Of a stretch of 64,000 bases of DNA, positions 35,406 to 43,120 are shown piece by piece. The first letter of the stretch is position 1. Each line of letters begins with the position of its first letter. The stretch comes from Streptomyces sp. SCSIO 30461. GTDB lineage: Bacteria; Actinomycetota; Actinomycetes; Streptomycetales; Streptomycetaceae. Location: the NCBI RefSeq assembly GCF_037023745.1, contig NZ_CP146101.1, positions 4,828,001-4,892,000 on the forward strand. Reading direction: 5' to 3'. The position numbers were made by a program, and so were the translations under genes. Under the pieces are notes generated by a model. That model was not told the origin of the DNA, ran no database searches, and worked only from the letters and a program-made list of their open reading frames with translations.

Positions 35406-35489
35406 CCATACATCATGGAGGTGTCTGCGGGTGCCAGCCGGATGGGACGCCTGGCCATCTGAGGCGAATGAGGAGAAAGGGGCCTCACG

Positions 35490-35831
35490 GTGTCGGTTCC
35501 GCTCTATCAGGCCAAGGCCGAGTTCTTCCGCATGCTCGGTCATCCGGTGCGTATCCGAGTGCTGGAACTGCTGCAGGACGGGCCGATGCCGGTGCGGGAT
35601 CTGCTGGCGGCGATCGAAGTGGAGCCGCCGGCACTGTCGCAGCAGCTGGCCGTGCTGCGACGCTCGGGGATCGTCACTTCGGCCAGGGAGGGCTCAACGG
35701 TGGTCTACGCGCTGGCGGGCGGCGATGTGGCGGATCTGCTGCGGGCAGCACGGCGGATCCTCACCGTAATGCTGGCCGGTCAGAACAAACTGCTGACGGA
35801 GCTGCAGGAATCCGAGGTCGCCGCGCGGTGA
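35490..35831 (+). CDS. ArsR-family transcriptional regulator (module B)
   Basis: A 113-aa protein from ATG 35490. Complete winged helix: FFRMLGHPVRIRVLELLQDG, MPVRDLLAAIEVEPPALSQQ, LAVLRRSGIVTSAREGSTVV (recognition helix and wing) and a C-terminal dimer helix (ADLLRAARRILTVMLAGQNK). It has no Cys at all, so it is neither a classical metal sensor nor a persulfide switch; the signal must be something else. Candidate binder of the AATTGCAGA palindromes. GTGA overlap with the truncated SulP gene that follows. Confidence 0.82.
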   Translation: MSVPLYQAKAEFFRMLGHPVRIRVLELLQDGPMPVRDLLAAIEVEPPALSQQLAVLRRSGIVTSAREGSTVVYALAGGDVADLLRAARRILTVMLAGQNKLLTELQESEVAAR

Positions 35832-36223
35832 ACAGGCTGACACCCCTGCCCTGGGACCCGGTGCCCGGCCTGCTACCCGCGCGCGGTCTCGCAAGCACGC
35901 AACCGATTCCACCCCGCGATCCGCAGGCCGGGCTGGTGCTTGTGGCGCTGCCCTTCGCGCTCGACTTCAGGCAGTCGCCCGGGTTCGGAGCTGAAGCGGG
36001 CGGGGCAACTGCAGTCCTGGCCGGTGCGCTCGCGGAGCCGTTCGGCAGTTCGGATCTCCAAGCGGCGGGCCCGGTCGGGGCGATGACCGCGGCCCTCGCC
36101 CCGACCGTCCCCAAGTACGGCCCGGGCGGCGCAACGCCTCTCGGCCAACCGCGCCGTGTGAATCCGGGGAGCCAGCTGAGCCGGGTACGGACCGGTTTCC
36201 AAATGGTGAACGGGAACCCGTGA
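35828..36223 (+). pseudogene. Truncated SulP permease (module B)
   Basis: From GTG 35828 the frame gives ~131 aa: LVLVALPFALDFRQSPGFGA, TAVLAGALAEPFGSSDLQAA and GPVGAMTAALAPTVPKYGPG line up with module A (VAIVALPLALGFGVSSGLGA, LGGSNLQVSGPTGAMTVVLV). It then breaks at GGATPLGQPRRVNPG. Only the first 2-3 helices remain, with damaged motifs (e.g. ALDFRQS), and no STAS domain. Its start is still coupled to the intact ArsR. Confidence 0.75.
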
Positions 36224-36224
36224 G

Positions 36225-36647
36225 ATGTTCTCTGCGATCAGCGATCTGCCCTACCGCCACGTGCTGACGATGCCCGCTGTCGGCTCCGCAGTGCGGACAG
36301 CGCGCGAGACCACCGAACAACTACTGATGGAGTGGGGCATCAGCCGCCACCACCACGCCGTAGCGCCGGCGCTGCTCATCCTTGCCGAGCTGGTCACCAA
36401 CAGCGTGCGGCACGCCGCCGCCCTCTCACCCAACATCACAGTGATCTACGCCGGGGCCCCGGACACATTCGCGTTCGCAGTCCACGACCGCCACCCCTAC
36501 CAGCCAGCCTTGCTGCACGCCCATCCCACCCACCACGGCGGCCTGGCCACCGTCGTCGAGCTCACCCTCGGCCTCGGCGGCACCACCGTAGTCCGCGCAG
36601 ACGCCGACGGCCACGGCAAAGGAATCTGGATCACCCTCCCCTTGTAG
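36225..36647 (+). CDS. RsbW-like ATP-binding protein (HATPase_c_2)
   Basis: A 140-aa protein from ATG 36225. GHKL motifs: N-box ILAELVTNSVRHAA, G1 region AFAVHDRHPYQPALL, G2 HHGGLATVVELTLGL and a terminal strand GKGIWITLPL. Such stand-alone domains are abundant in Streptomyces and act as anti-sigma kinases or partners of anti-sigma antagonists. It begins 2 bp after the truncated SulP stop, so it is probably on the same transcript. The D-x-G-x-G motif is modified (HDRHP), so ATP binding needs proof. Confidence 0.75.
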   Translation: MFSAISDLPYRHVLTMPAVGSAVRTARETTEQLLMEWGISRHHHAVAPALLILAELVTNSVRHAAALSPNITVIYAGAPDTFAFAVHDRHPYQPALLHAHPTHHGGLATVVELTLGLGGTTVVRADADGHGKGIWITLPL

Positions 36648-36838
36648 GGCGAAGAGACGCATGACCATCACATGGCGCGTCAGAGAATCTTCAAGGGGCG
36701 TGTCGACCACGGCCTCCGCCAGCACGGGGTCAAGCCGGGATGAGCCCGCCACCCCCATTGCCGCGCCCCACGATCCGGCTTCCGCAGCGAGCAGCATCAC
36801 CGTGTCCGACACCACGGGGCGACCGCCTGCGCGGCGGG

Positions 36839-36976
36839 CTACTTCTGGGCGTGCTGGCCCACGTAGAACAGCAGCCACACAAAGCCGGCGAACACGTGCG
36901 TGCCGAAGATACAGAAGAACGCGCGCAGCGCGACGCCCTTCCCCTTCCACTCCTCGTCGCGACTCGCGCTACTCAC
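36839..36976 (-). CDS. 45-aa single-pass membrane protein (DUF6126-like)
   Basis: GTG 36976 overlaps the stop of the preceding small gene (GTGA). The product reads SASRDEEWKGKGVALRAFFC then FGTHVFAGFVWLLFYVGQHA and ends. This charged start and aromatic helix with FGTHVFA are typical of the DUF6126 micro-proteins of Streptomyces, function unknown. Confidence 0.65.
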   Translation of the reverse strand: MSSASRDEEWKGKGVALRAFFCIFGTHVFAGFVWLLFYVGQHAQK

Positions 36977-37143
36977 AATGGCTCCCTTCCTGCAGCCGGC
37001 CGGCCTGAGCACGGGGGACACGGCCGGACGTAGACCCGCACCCCATCCCGGTCGGCCTGCGCGACAGTCTCCGAGACGCGCCCAGCCGCCACCAGCGTCC
37101 GGGCCAGCGCACCGGGCACAGAGGCGTACCCGATCTCGTACAT
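36973..37143 (-). CDS. 56-aa hypothetical protein
   Basis: ATG 37143 follows GAAGAAGGAGTC, a strong ribosome site. Reads MYEIGYASVPGALARTLVAA, then GRVSETVAQADRDGVRVYVR and PCPPCSGRP with a CPPC pair. No family known to me. It overlaps the DUF6126-like gene and is probably part of a minus-strand unit beginning near 37.7 kb. Confidence 0.5.
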   Translation of the reverse strand: MYEIGYASVPGALARTLVAAGRVSETVAQADRDGVRVYVRPCPPCSGRPAAGREPL

Positions 37144-37289
37144 GACTCCTTCTTCCCGCGGGACGCAGACCTCTTGGCCACCCGGACAGCGACGTTCTTG
37201 TCCGGCCGGCCCCGGCGGCCCCGAACCGCCCGCTCCGCACGGGCGCGTGCCCGGCTGCCGAATCCGGATCCGGCATAGCGGGCGGCGAC

Positions 37290-37500
37290 CTAGGGCCGGG
37301 GTACGGCTGCCAGCACACTGCCGGCCCGCACCACAGTGAAAATGACGGCCGGGGACTGCTCGGCGTGCCGTACCACCTTGCTCACCGGCTCGCTGATCAT
37401 CAGAAACACCGCAGCTCCACTCCGTACGCTCGCACACCTCGGCCAGCACCAGCGGGCACCGTTCCACAGCGAAACTCCAACCGTGGTGTCGCACACCAGG
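37290..37500 (-). pseudogene. RsbW-like ATPase remnant
   Basis: Minus-strand frame with ISEPVSKVVRHAEQSPAVIF and TVVRAGSVLAAV; the N-box form 'SEP/LVxNVVRHA' is recognisable but here reads SKVVRHA, and the frame stops soon after. Adjacent sequence in other frames shows no G-boxes. A decayed relative of the gene at 36225. Confidence 0.4.
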
Positions 37501-37513
37501 CTTACGGAGCGGC

Positions 37514-37684
37514 TCACCCGGCGGCGTCCACATCTACGCCATGTTCGCGGGCCATACGCAGCGCATCATCAAGCTCGTCAGCCGCCTCAGCCTCCCCCAC
37601 GACATCACCGGCCTCCTGGGCAGCCGCCGCTCGAGCCCGCGCCGCCCACACACGCTCCCTCACCGCTTCCGCGAACCGGGACAC
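37514..37684 (-). CDS. 56-aa Ala/Glu-rich helical micro-protein
   Basis: GTG 37684 follows a GGGGGT stretch. Reads VSRFAEAVRERVWAARARAA, then AQEAGDVVGEAEAADELDDA and LRMAREHGVDV, one long amphipathic helix pair with an acidic middle. It starts 35 bp downstream of palindrome P4 and is first in the minus-strand micro-gene run to 36839. Similar short helical proteins occur in Streptomyces but I know no function. Confidence 0.5.
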   Translation of the reverse strand: MSRFAEAVRERVWAARARAAAAQEAGDVVGEAEAADELDDALRMAREHGVDVDAAG

Positions 37685-37718
37685 ACCGCCACCCCCACAC
37701 GCTCACATGAACCTTATG

Positions 37719-37738
37719 AATTGCAGAACTCTGCAATT
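37719..37738. promoter_or_regulatory. 20-bp palindrome P4 upstream of micro-gene run
   Basis: AATTGCAGA-AC-TCTGCAATT, perfect 9-bp arms. The best-conserved member of the P1-P4 set; located between the minus-strand 56-aa gene and the IS5 remnant. Confidence 0.7.
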
Positions 37739-37990
37739 CTAGCCCCGGAGGGCACACGCTTCTGCAACAGCAAGCCGGCCACTGGAGGGTCAGTACACCC
37801 GGTGCACCGGCCTGCCGAGAGGGATCCTCCTGAATCCAGGGGTTGATCGCCAGACGGATCCGATCTGGCGGGTACCGGATCGGCGCCGAAAGCCGCGGGG
37901 GAACATCAGTACAGCCGTTGAGTTGACGCCGAGAATGATCACGGACGGCTCAGACCGTGTCCTAAGTGGTGAGGCGTCGCTGACCTCGGT

Positions 37991-38338
37991 ATGGGGCGGG
38001 GTACGTGGAGTTGGATTGTTCCGGGCGGACTGCGGGAGACCGCGAAGCCGCTGGTCCCTGCGTCGAAGGTGCGGCCGAAGGGCGGCGGGACACCGGATGA
38101 GACACTGTTCGCCGCGATCGTCCATGTGCTGGTCAGCGGTTGTGCCTGGCGGTCTCTGCCGCCGTGCTTCGACATCTCGAAGTCCACCGCCCATCGTCGG
38201 TTCATGATCCGGTCGAGGGCCGGCGTCTGGGGACGGTTACACGAAGCGGCCCTCGACCGGATCGACGAGTGCGGTCTACTGGACCTGTCCCGCACGGTTC
38301 TCGACTCGGCCCACGTGCGGGCCGAAAAGTGCACCTAA
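37991..38338 (+). pseudogene. IS5-family transposase N-terminal remnant
   Basis: Reads MGRGTWSWIVPGGLRETAKP, VSGCAWRSLPPCFDISKSTA, HRRFMIRSRAGVWGRLHEAA and LSRTVLDSAHVRAEK (first catalytic Asp), then stops at the border with the IS110 remnant. The C-terminal two thirds are missing. A different IS5 subgroup from the 25.5-kb fragment. Confidence 0.8.
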
Positions 38339-38353
38339 GGCCTTCGTCAAGCC

Positions 38354-38538
38354 GCGATAGGGGTCGGTGGCTCGTGGAAAGTGCCGTCGCGGAGCGTGGC
38401 GAAGAGCACGTCGATGCGTCTGCGGGCGAGAGCGATCAGCGCTGCGACGTGGTGTTTCCCCTCGCGGCGTTTCCTGTCGTAGTGGGTCCGTTCCCCTGGC
38501 TGCGAGAGCGAGGCGAACGCAGCCAGGTAGACGGCGCG
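38354..38538 (-). pseudogene. IS110-family transposase, C-terminal part
   Basis: Minus strand reads VYLAAFASLSQPGERTHYDR, KRREGKHHVAALIALARRRI and DVLFATLRDGTFHEPPTPIA before the stop: the conserved end of IS110 transposases. The gene continues on the other side of the IS1182 insertion. Confidence 0.7.
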
Positions 38539-40404
38539 CTAGGTGACTGGTGTTAATCGTGTGAGCTCGCGCTGGGTCTTCGTCCTGTGTCAGGCTGCGG
38601 GGTGTTGGTCGCTGGGTGTGGGGAGAGGTTGAGCGATGGCAGTGGGCCGGACTCCGATGCAGCCGGGGTTGCTCTCCTCCACAGTGGGTTTCTGCGAGGG
38701 TCGGCTGGCGCCGAACTCGATCTACGCGGTGCTGCACCGCGAGTGCCGGGCGTTGTTCCCCGATGAGATGTTCGCCGATCTGTTCGCCGAGGACGGCCGC
38801 AGGTCGGTGCCGCCGATGATCGTGGCGGTCGTGATGGTCCTGCAGCGTCTGGAGGGTTTGTCCGATCGCGAGGCGGTCGAGCGGTTCGCGTTCGATGTGC
38901 GCTGGAAGTACGCCGCCGGCGGGCTGGACTTCGACCATCCGGGGTTCGTGCACACCGTGCTGGTCGACATGCGGGCGAGGCTTGCCGCTTCCGCCCGGCC
39001 GAACCGGATCTTCGAGCGGACGGTAGAGGTTGCTGCACAGGCCGGACTGGTCGGCCGCAGGAGGGTGCTGGACTCGGCACCGATCTATGACGCGGTGGCC
39101 ACGCAGGACACCATCACGCTGATCCGTTCGGCCATCCGCGGCCTGCTGCGGGCGGCCGATCACGTGCTGCGGGCCGAGCTGCGGGCGGTGATCTCCAGCG
39201 GGGACGCCTACACCAGCACGGACAAGCCGGTCATCGACTGGACGGACGCGGCCGAGCGGGAAGCCCTCATCGATTCGCGGGCCCGTGACGGGTTCGCGCT
39301 GCTGACCGTGCTGGACGGCCGGGCCGTGCCCGGGGATGTGGGCCAGGCCGCGCGGTTGCTGGCCACCGTGCTGGGCCAGGACCTGGAGCAGGACGGGGGC
39401 GTCTTCAAGATCGCCCGCAAGGTGGCCGCGGACCGGGTCATCTCCACGGTTGATCCCGAGGCCCGGCACGGCCACAAGACCGTCCGCCGGTCCTTCGACG
39501 GTTACAAGGGTCATGTGGCCGAGGAACCCGACAGCGAGGTCATCACCGCGACCGAGGTCACGGCGGGCAACGCCGGCGATGCCGAGCCCGCCGCCGACCT
39601 GCTCGCCGACGTTCTCCAACCACCTGCCGCCGAGCAGGCAGACCAGGCGCGGGCCGAAGTCTACGGCGACGCCGCTTACGGGACCGGGCCGCTGCTGGCC
39701 GAGCTGGACGACGCGGGCGCCCGGGTGATGGTCAAGGTGCAGGCGGCCAACGCGCCCGGTGGGCGGTTCTCCAAGGACGCCTTCACCATCGATCTGGAGG
39801 CAGGGCAGGTCACCTGCCCGAACCAGATGACCGCCGCGATCCGCCCGAAGTCTGATGGCGGTGGGGCGGCCTGCTTCAAGACCGCCTGCGCCGCCTGCCC
39901 CCTTGCGGCGCAGTGCACTACCGCCAGGAACGGACGCGTCATCACCATCGGCCCTCACGAAGAACACCTGGCCCGGGGCCGGGCTCGCAGTGCGGACCCC
40001 GTCTGGCTGGCCGCCTACCGGGCCACCCGCCCCAAGGTCGAACGCAAGATCGCCCACCTGATGCGGCGGCGACACGGCGGACGCCGCGCCCGGGTGCGGG
40101 GCCGGGCCAAGATCGCCGCCGACTTCTCCTTGCTGGCCGCCGCCGTCAACGTCGCGCGGCTCGGCGTGCTCGGAATCATGTCCACAGGCAGTGACAAGTG
40201 GGCGGTCGCCGCCGGCTGACCGTCCCGAGGGCGCCCTGGACCATGCAAACGACCCGCACGCGGCCGTGCCAAGCCCTCAACAGCCCCCACGACGGCCACG
40301 AACCGCCCACACGCCGCCCGACCACCAGCCAGCAACCACGACCCTGACACCCCCAACGGCGACACCGCACGCCCAGGACGACCCGCTTAACACCAGTCAC
40401 CTAG
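38539..40404 (+). mobile_element. Complete IS1182-family insertion sequence
   Basis: Ends are 18-bp perfect inverted repeats, CTAGGTGACTGGTGTTAA (38539-38556) and its complement (40387-40404). The outer CTAG may be a 4-bp target duplication, leaving 14-bp repeats. One intact transposase inside. It splits an IS110 remnant, so it is among the youngest insertions in the window. Confidence 0.85.
38636..40219 (+). CDS. IS1182-family transposase
   Basis: A 527-aa protein from ATG 38636, uninterrupted. N-terminal part FCEGRLAPNSIYAVLHRECR and VMVLQRLEGLSDREAVERFA, DDE core with LDSAPIYDAVATQDTITLIR, a second Asp/Gly segment AEVYGDAAYGTGPLLAELDD, a Cys-rich zinc-like patch (ACFKTACAACPLAAQCT) and the final block ATRPKVERKIAHLMRRRHGG, RGRAKIAADFSLLAAAVNVA. 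Full length for the family and expected to be active. Confidence 0.9.
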   Translation: MAVGRTPMQPGLLSSTVGFCEGRLAPNSIYAVLHRECRALFPDEMFADLFAEDGRRSVPPMIVAVVMVLQRLEGLSDREAVERFAFDVRWKYAAGGLDFDHPGFVHTVLVDMRARLAASARPNRIFERTVEVAAQAGLVGRRRVLDSAPIYDAVATQDTITLIRSAIRGLLRAADHVLRAELRAVISSGDAYTSTDKPVIDWTDAAEREALIDSRARDGFALLTVLDGRAVPGDVGQAARLLATVLGQDLEQDGGVFKIARKVAADRVISTVDPEARHGHKTVRRSFDGYKGHVAEEPDSEVITATEVTAGNAGDAEPAADLLADVLQPPAAEQADQARAEVYGDAAYGTGPLLAELDDAGARVMVKVQAANAPGGRFSKDAFTIDLEAGQVTCPNQMTAAIRPKSDGGGAACFKTACAACPLAAQCTTARNGRVITIGPHEEHLARGRARSADPVWLAAYRATRPKVERKIAHLMRRRHGGRRARVRGRAKIAADFSLLAAAVNVARLGVLGIMSTGSDKWAVAAG

Positions 40405-40570
40405 AGCTGCTTGTTACCTCGCCGAGCGGGGTGTTCGCCGCGGATGGAGGGGCCGGAGGCGCGTGTGACCGGAGCCAGTCCGGCGTAGGCAGCCAGGCGC
40501 TCGGCGGAGGCGAAAGCGCTGCCGACGTCCAGACCCAGATAGACGTCGATGCCACCTTGACCACCCACGG
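40405..40570 (-). pseudogene. IS110-family transposase, N-terminal/central part with deletion
   Basis: Minus strand: IDVYLGLDVG (N-terminal DEDD region) is joined directly to SAERLAAYAGLAPVTRASGP and RGEHPARRGNKQL, which belong near the C-terminus. So most of the transposase had been deleted before IS1182 landed just after NKQL. The reading resumes at 38538. Confidence 0.65.
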
Positions 40571-40945
40571 GCCCGCTCCCGTGCGCGCGTTCTTCCCGGC
40601 CTCACCTGCGGCATCAGCGTGCCGGCATCCGCGTTACGAAGAGACTGCCTCTCCCATCCGGGATCGGCGCTCGTGCCCCTAATCAGCGGTCTGCATCAGC
40701 GGTCTGCCAATGCCTTCGGTCCCGGTGACACCACTTTTTCGATCCTGATCGACAAGGGGGCTCAGTCACGCCGGGTCCGAAGGCCGGGAGCCCCGTTGCA
40801 GGGCCGTCAAGAAGGCAACTGGGAGTGGGTAACACCGGCCCCGCGGTACGCGCGGGGCCGACACCGAGTAGAAGTAGGGGCGCAGGCCGGTGATCCGGCC
40901 GGTGTCCAACCGCCCTGGCGAGTCGCGGCAAGTAGTCGGGGGTGA
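40571..40945. other. Intergenic with hairpin 40836-40860 and short direct repeat
   Basis: No gene. ATCAGCGGTCTGC occurs twice in tandem from about 40682. CGGCCCCGCG-GTACG-CGCGGGGCCG is a perfect 10-bp stem at 40836-40860, likely an additional terminator. Confidence 0.5.
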
Positions 40946-40970
40946 CGGTCCGGGGGCCAGCCCCGGACCG
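40946..40970 (-). terminator. Terminator of the roadblock operon
   Basis: CGGTCCGGGG-GCCAG-CCCCGGACCG, perfect 10-bp stem with 5-base loop, starting 9 bp after the last minus-strand gene of the operon. Confidence 0.7.
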
Positions 40971-40978
40971 CCTACGGC

Positions 40979-41407
40979 TCAGATTCCTCCGTACTCCTTT
41001 ATCACGCGCCTGGCCTGGGCGAAGAGCATGCCCACGTTCACCGATTTACGGCATACCGCCACCGCAACGACGTCCTGACTGTCGTTCATCCGGATAAACA
41101 AGTGGGTTAGATTCTCACTGTTCACCAGGATTTCCTGGAAGTAGTGATGATCATTTTGGACTCCCCGCCGTTCCTTGAACACGTCTTCAATCATCAGTAC
41201 CGTGCGTCCCTGGAACAGGTCCAGAGTCGCTCCCGCGAGCAGATCCAGGACCTCGTTGGGATGGGTGTCGACGGTCTCGTAGGACAGGAGCATGCCTGTC
41301 GCCATGTCGACGACACCAGCCGCGACACAGTCGGGTGTCTCGGCTCTCAGGGCCTTCACCAGCGCCATGATCTGGTCCGAGAATCCCGTGATGCGTTTGG
41401 TGGCCAT
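40979..41407 (-). CDS. Roadblock-like protein, last gene of operon
   Basis: A 142-aa protein, MATKRITGFSDQIMALVKAL, then AAGVVDMATGMLLSYETVDT, VLDLLAGATLDLFQGRTVLM and a strand pair THLFIRMNDSQDVVAVAVCR-KSVNVGMLFAQARRVIKE. Alternating helix/strand pattern of the roadblock/LC7 (MglB) fold. It starts 4 bp after the stop of the next gene upstream, so it is co-translated with that roadblock protein and may form a heterodimer. Confidence 0.7.
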   Translation of the reverse strand: MATKRITGFSDQIMALVKALRAETPDCVAAGVVDMATGMLLSYETVDTHPNEVLDLLAGATLDLFQGRTVLMIEDVFKERRGVQNDHHYFQEILVNSENLTHLFIRMNDSQDVVAVAVCRKSVNVGMLFAQARRVIKEYGGI

Positions 41408-41411
41408 GTAG

Positions 41412-41786
41412 TCAGTTCCCTTCGGAGAGGATGGCTCCGATGCGCTTCAGCATCGGCTGGGATTCCAGGTGCAGATGCTCGACGGCGAGTCCTTCGTCGC
41501 CGACGATCACCATGAGGGCCGTGTCCCCCACCGCGTACACCGCGGCGCAACCCTTGCTTCCGCAAGTCACCGTGCGCCGCAGGGGTCCGCGGCCAGTGGC
41601 CGCCGCCGTGCGCTGGGCGATGCCCATGCTGGCCGCGGCGAGTGCGGCGAGGCCGTTCGGTTCGATATCGGCGTCTGTGTCGGCCGCGATGAGCATTCCG
41701 TCCACCGCGGCGATGACCGTATCGGTGATTCCCGGAATCTGGTCGCGAAGCCCCTTCATTTCATTCGCCAGCGCCTCGTGATCCAT
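41412..41786 (-). CDS. Roadblock/LC7 domain protein
   Basis: A 124-aa protein (MDHEALANEMKGLRDQIPGI). Motifs: VIAAVDGMLIAADTDADIEP, GLAALAAASMGIAQRTAAAT and ALMVIVGDEGLAVEHLHLES, a classical roadblock domain related to those of Streptomyces conservons and MglB. A GAGGAGGTATATGA ribosome site precedes ATG 41786. No GTPase or DUF742 protein is encoded nearby, unlike in conservons. Confidence 0.8.
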   Translation of the reverse strand: MDHEALANEMKGLRDQIPGITDTVIAAVDGMLIAADTDADIEPNGLAALAAASMGIAQRTAAATGRGPLRRTVTCGSKGCAAVYAVGDTALMVIVGDEGLAVEHLHLESQPMLKRIGAILSEGN

Positions 41787-41825
41787 TCATATACCTCCTC
41801 GCACATGGGGTGTGATTCCCGGTCT

Positions 41826-42764
41826 TCAGGGGTCGACGACCCTCAAGTCCGTTTGTCGGGCTCGACTCCTGAAGCGGAAGAGCCCTTTCCAGCTCTCTGC
41901 AGATTTCTCCGTGCCGAGAGCCTTCGATCTGAACCCGCTGGCTCCAGGAACGCGGCGAGGAAGGGCCGTTCCGCCGCGCCCGGTGTCCCCAGCGGCGACT
42001 TCATGGCGTGGCGCCGGGGCGCGCTCCGCCCATACCTTGGGCACGCCGACCGCGGCCGCACCACGCGCTCGCTCCAGCAGCCCCTCACCGAGCAGGCGTG
42101 ATACCTCGACGGTCACGCCGTAGACGCCGCGGCCGAGCGCGAAGGCGATGTCCCGTGGGGTGCGTCGGCCGTCGGCAAGGAAGAGAATTTCCTGCCTGTG
42201 TGGTGTCAGTTCCTTCGCCGCGCCGTTGACGCCCGGCCCTGCAATGACCCGCTCGCGGTCGGGCAGGACTGCATGGGGCAGCGCGGCCAGACCGGCGAGT
42301 TTCCGGGCAGCGCTGTCCAGCAGCCGCAGCGGGTCCTCGCCAGGCGCGAGGGGGCCCTCCGGGCCGCTGCCGTGGGCTGCGACGCAGTCGGTCACGTCTC
42401 CCGCGAGCACGGCAAATGCCGCGTCCTGCAGGGCCATCGCGATGACGACCTGAAGCTCGGCCACGCCGATGCGCCCACGGGTGACGAGCCCGGCATCCAG
42501 GTTCTCCGGAGGGGTCCGCGCGGGAAACAGCTCGGCCAAGTCCGCCTCGCTCAACCGGCCGGAGCGCAACAGGAGTGCCTCGACCCCGGGGGCGCCAGAG
42601 CTCTCGACAGCGACCACGCTTCCCTGACGTAGATAGAACACCCCGCCAGGTCTGCCACGCACCTGAAGAGCCGTGGTGGTTTTGTCGGCCCTGCACTGGG
42701 CCAGCGCAACAGAGAGCGCACCGTGTCCGGCCTGGTGAAGGCATACGTGAATGTCCGACACCAC
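41826..42764 (-). CDS. DUF4388 (PATAN)-type regulator with roadblock partners
   Basis: A 312-aa protein from GTG 42764 (AAAGGGG ahead). N-terminal DUF4388-like domain: GALSVALAQCRADKTTTALQ, GRPGGVFYLRQGSVVAVESS, GAPGVEALLLRSGRLSEADL. This 'GxxxLRxGxVVxA' and 'AExL' pattern is used in gliding/response systems together with roadblock proteins. A C-terminal winged-helix-like part (ILFLADGRRTPRDIAFALGR, VTVEVSRLLGEGLLERA) ends in a disordered tail. First gene of the operon with the two roadblock genes. Likely a signalling or motility-derived control module; effector unknown. Confidence 0.7.
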   Translation of the reverse strand: MVSDIHVCLHQAGHGALSVALAQCRADKTTTALQVRGRPGGVFYLRQGSVVAVESSGAPGVEALLLRSGRLSEADLAELFPARTPPENLDAGLVTRGRIGVAELQVVIAMALQDAAFAVLAGDVTDCVAAHGSGPEGPLAPGEDPLRLLDSAARKLAGLAALPHAVLPDRERVIAGPGVNGAAKELTPHRQEILFLADGRRTPRDIAFALGRGVYGVTVEVSRLLGEGLLERARGAAAVGVPKVWAERAPAPRHEVAAGDTGRGGTALPRRVPGASGFRSKALGTEKSAESWKGLFRFRSRARQTDLRVVDP

Positions 42765-43120
42765 ACCCCTTTGACCGGTAGCCGCTCGTGCGTATCACGC
42801 GTGGAATTCGCACGGGTGCCTGACAGATGACACCAACGGGTTATGTGTATCAGCCGTGAAGTCGGTTCTTACGTCAGCGATAAGATGTGACAGAAGCCGT
42901 AAACTTCCGCTGATCACAGATCGGTTCGCTAACTTAATTCGATCGAATACTTGCGGTTCTCGTCGAAGGGAGATGGCCCGTGAAGACCCCCGCACAGGCG
43001 CTGCGACGTTTACCGATGCAGGTCGGCAACCACAAGGCGAGTGAGTTTGTTGGCGCCCCCTCCGCACCCGCGCCTGGAAGGTCGTCTCGAAACCCGGCCA
43101 CCACGCCAAGGGCGTGTAGA
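42765..43120. promoter_or_regulatory. Promoter region of the DUF4388-roadblock operon
   Basis: AT-richer upstream region; TTCGATCGAA at about 42938-42947 is a perfect 10-bp palindrome. On the plus strand a GAAGGGAG-preceded GTG at 42980 (reads MKTPAQALRRLPMQVGNHKA) could be the start of a gene truncated by IS debris; not called as a CDS. Confidence 0.4.

Noticed and set aside
38276-40075. 599-codon minus-strand open frame
   Set aside because: Antisense to the intact IS1182 transposase.
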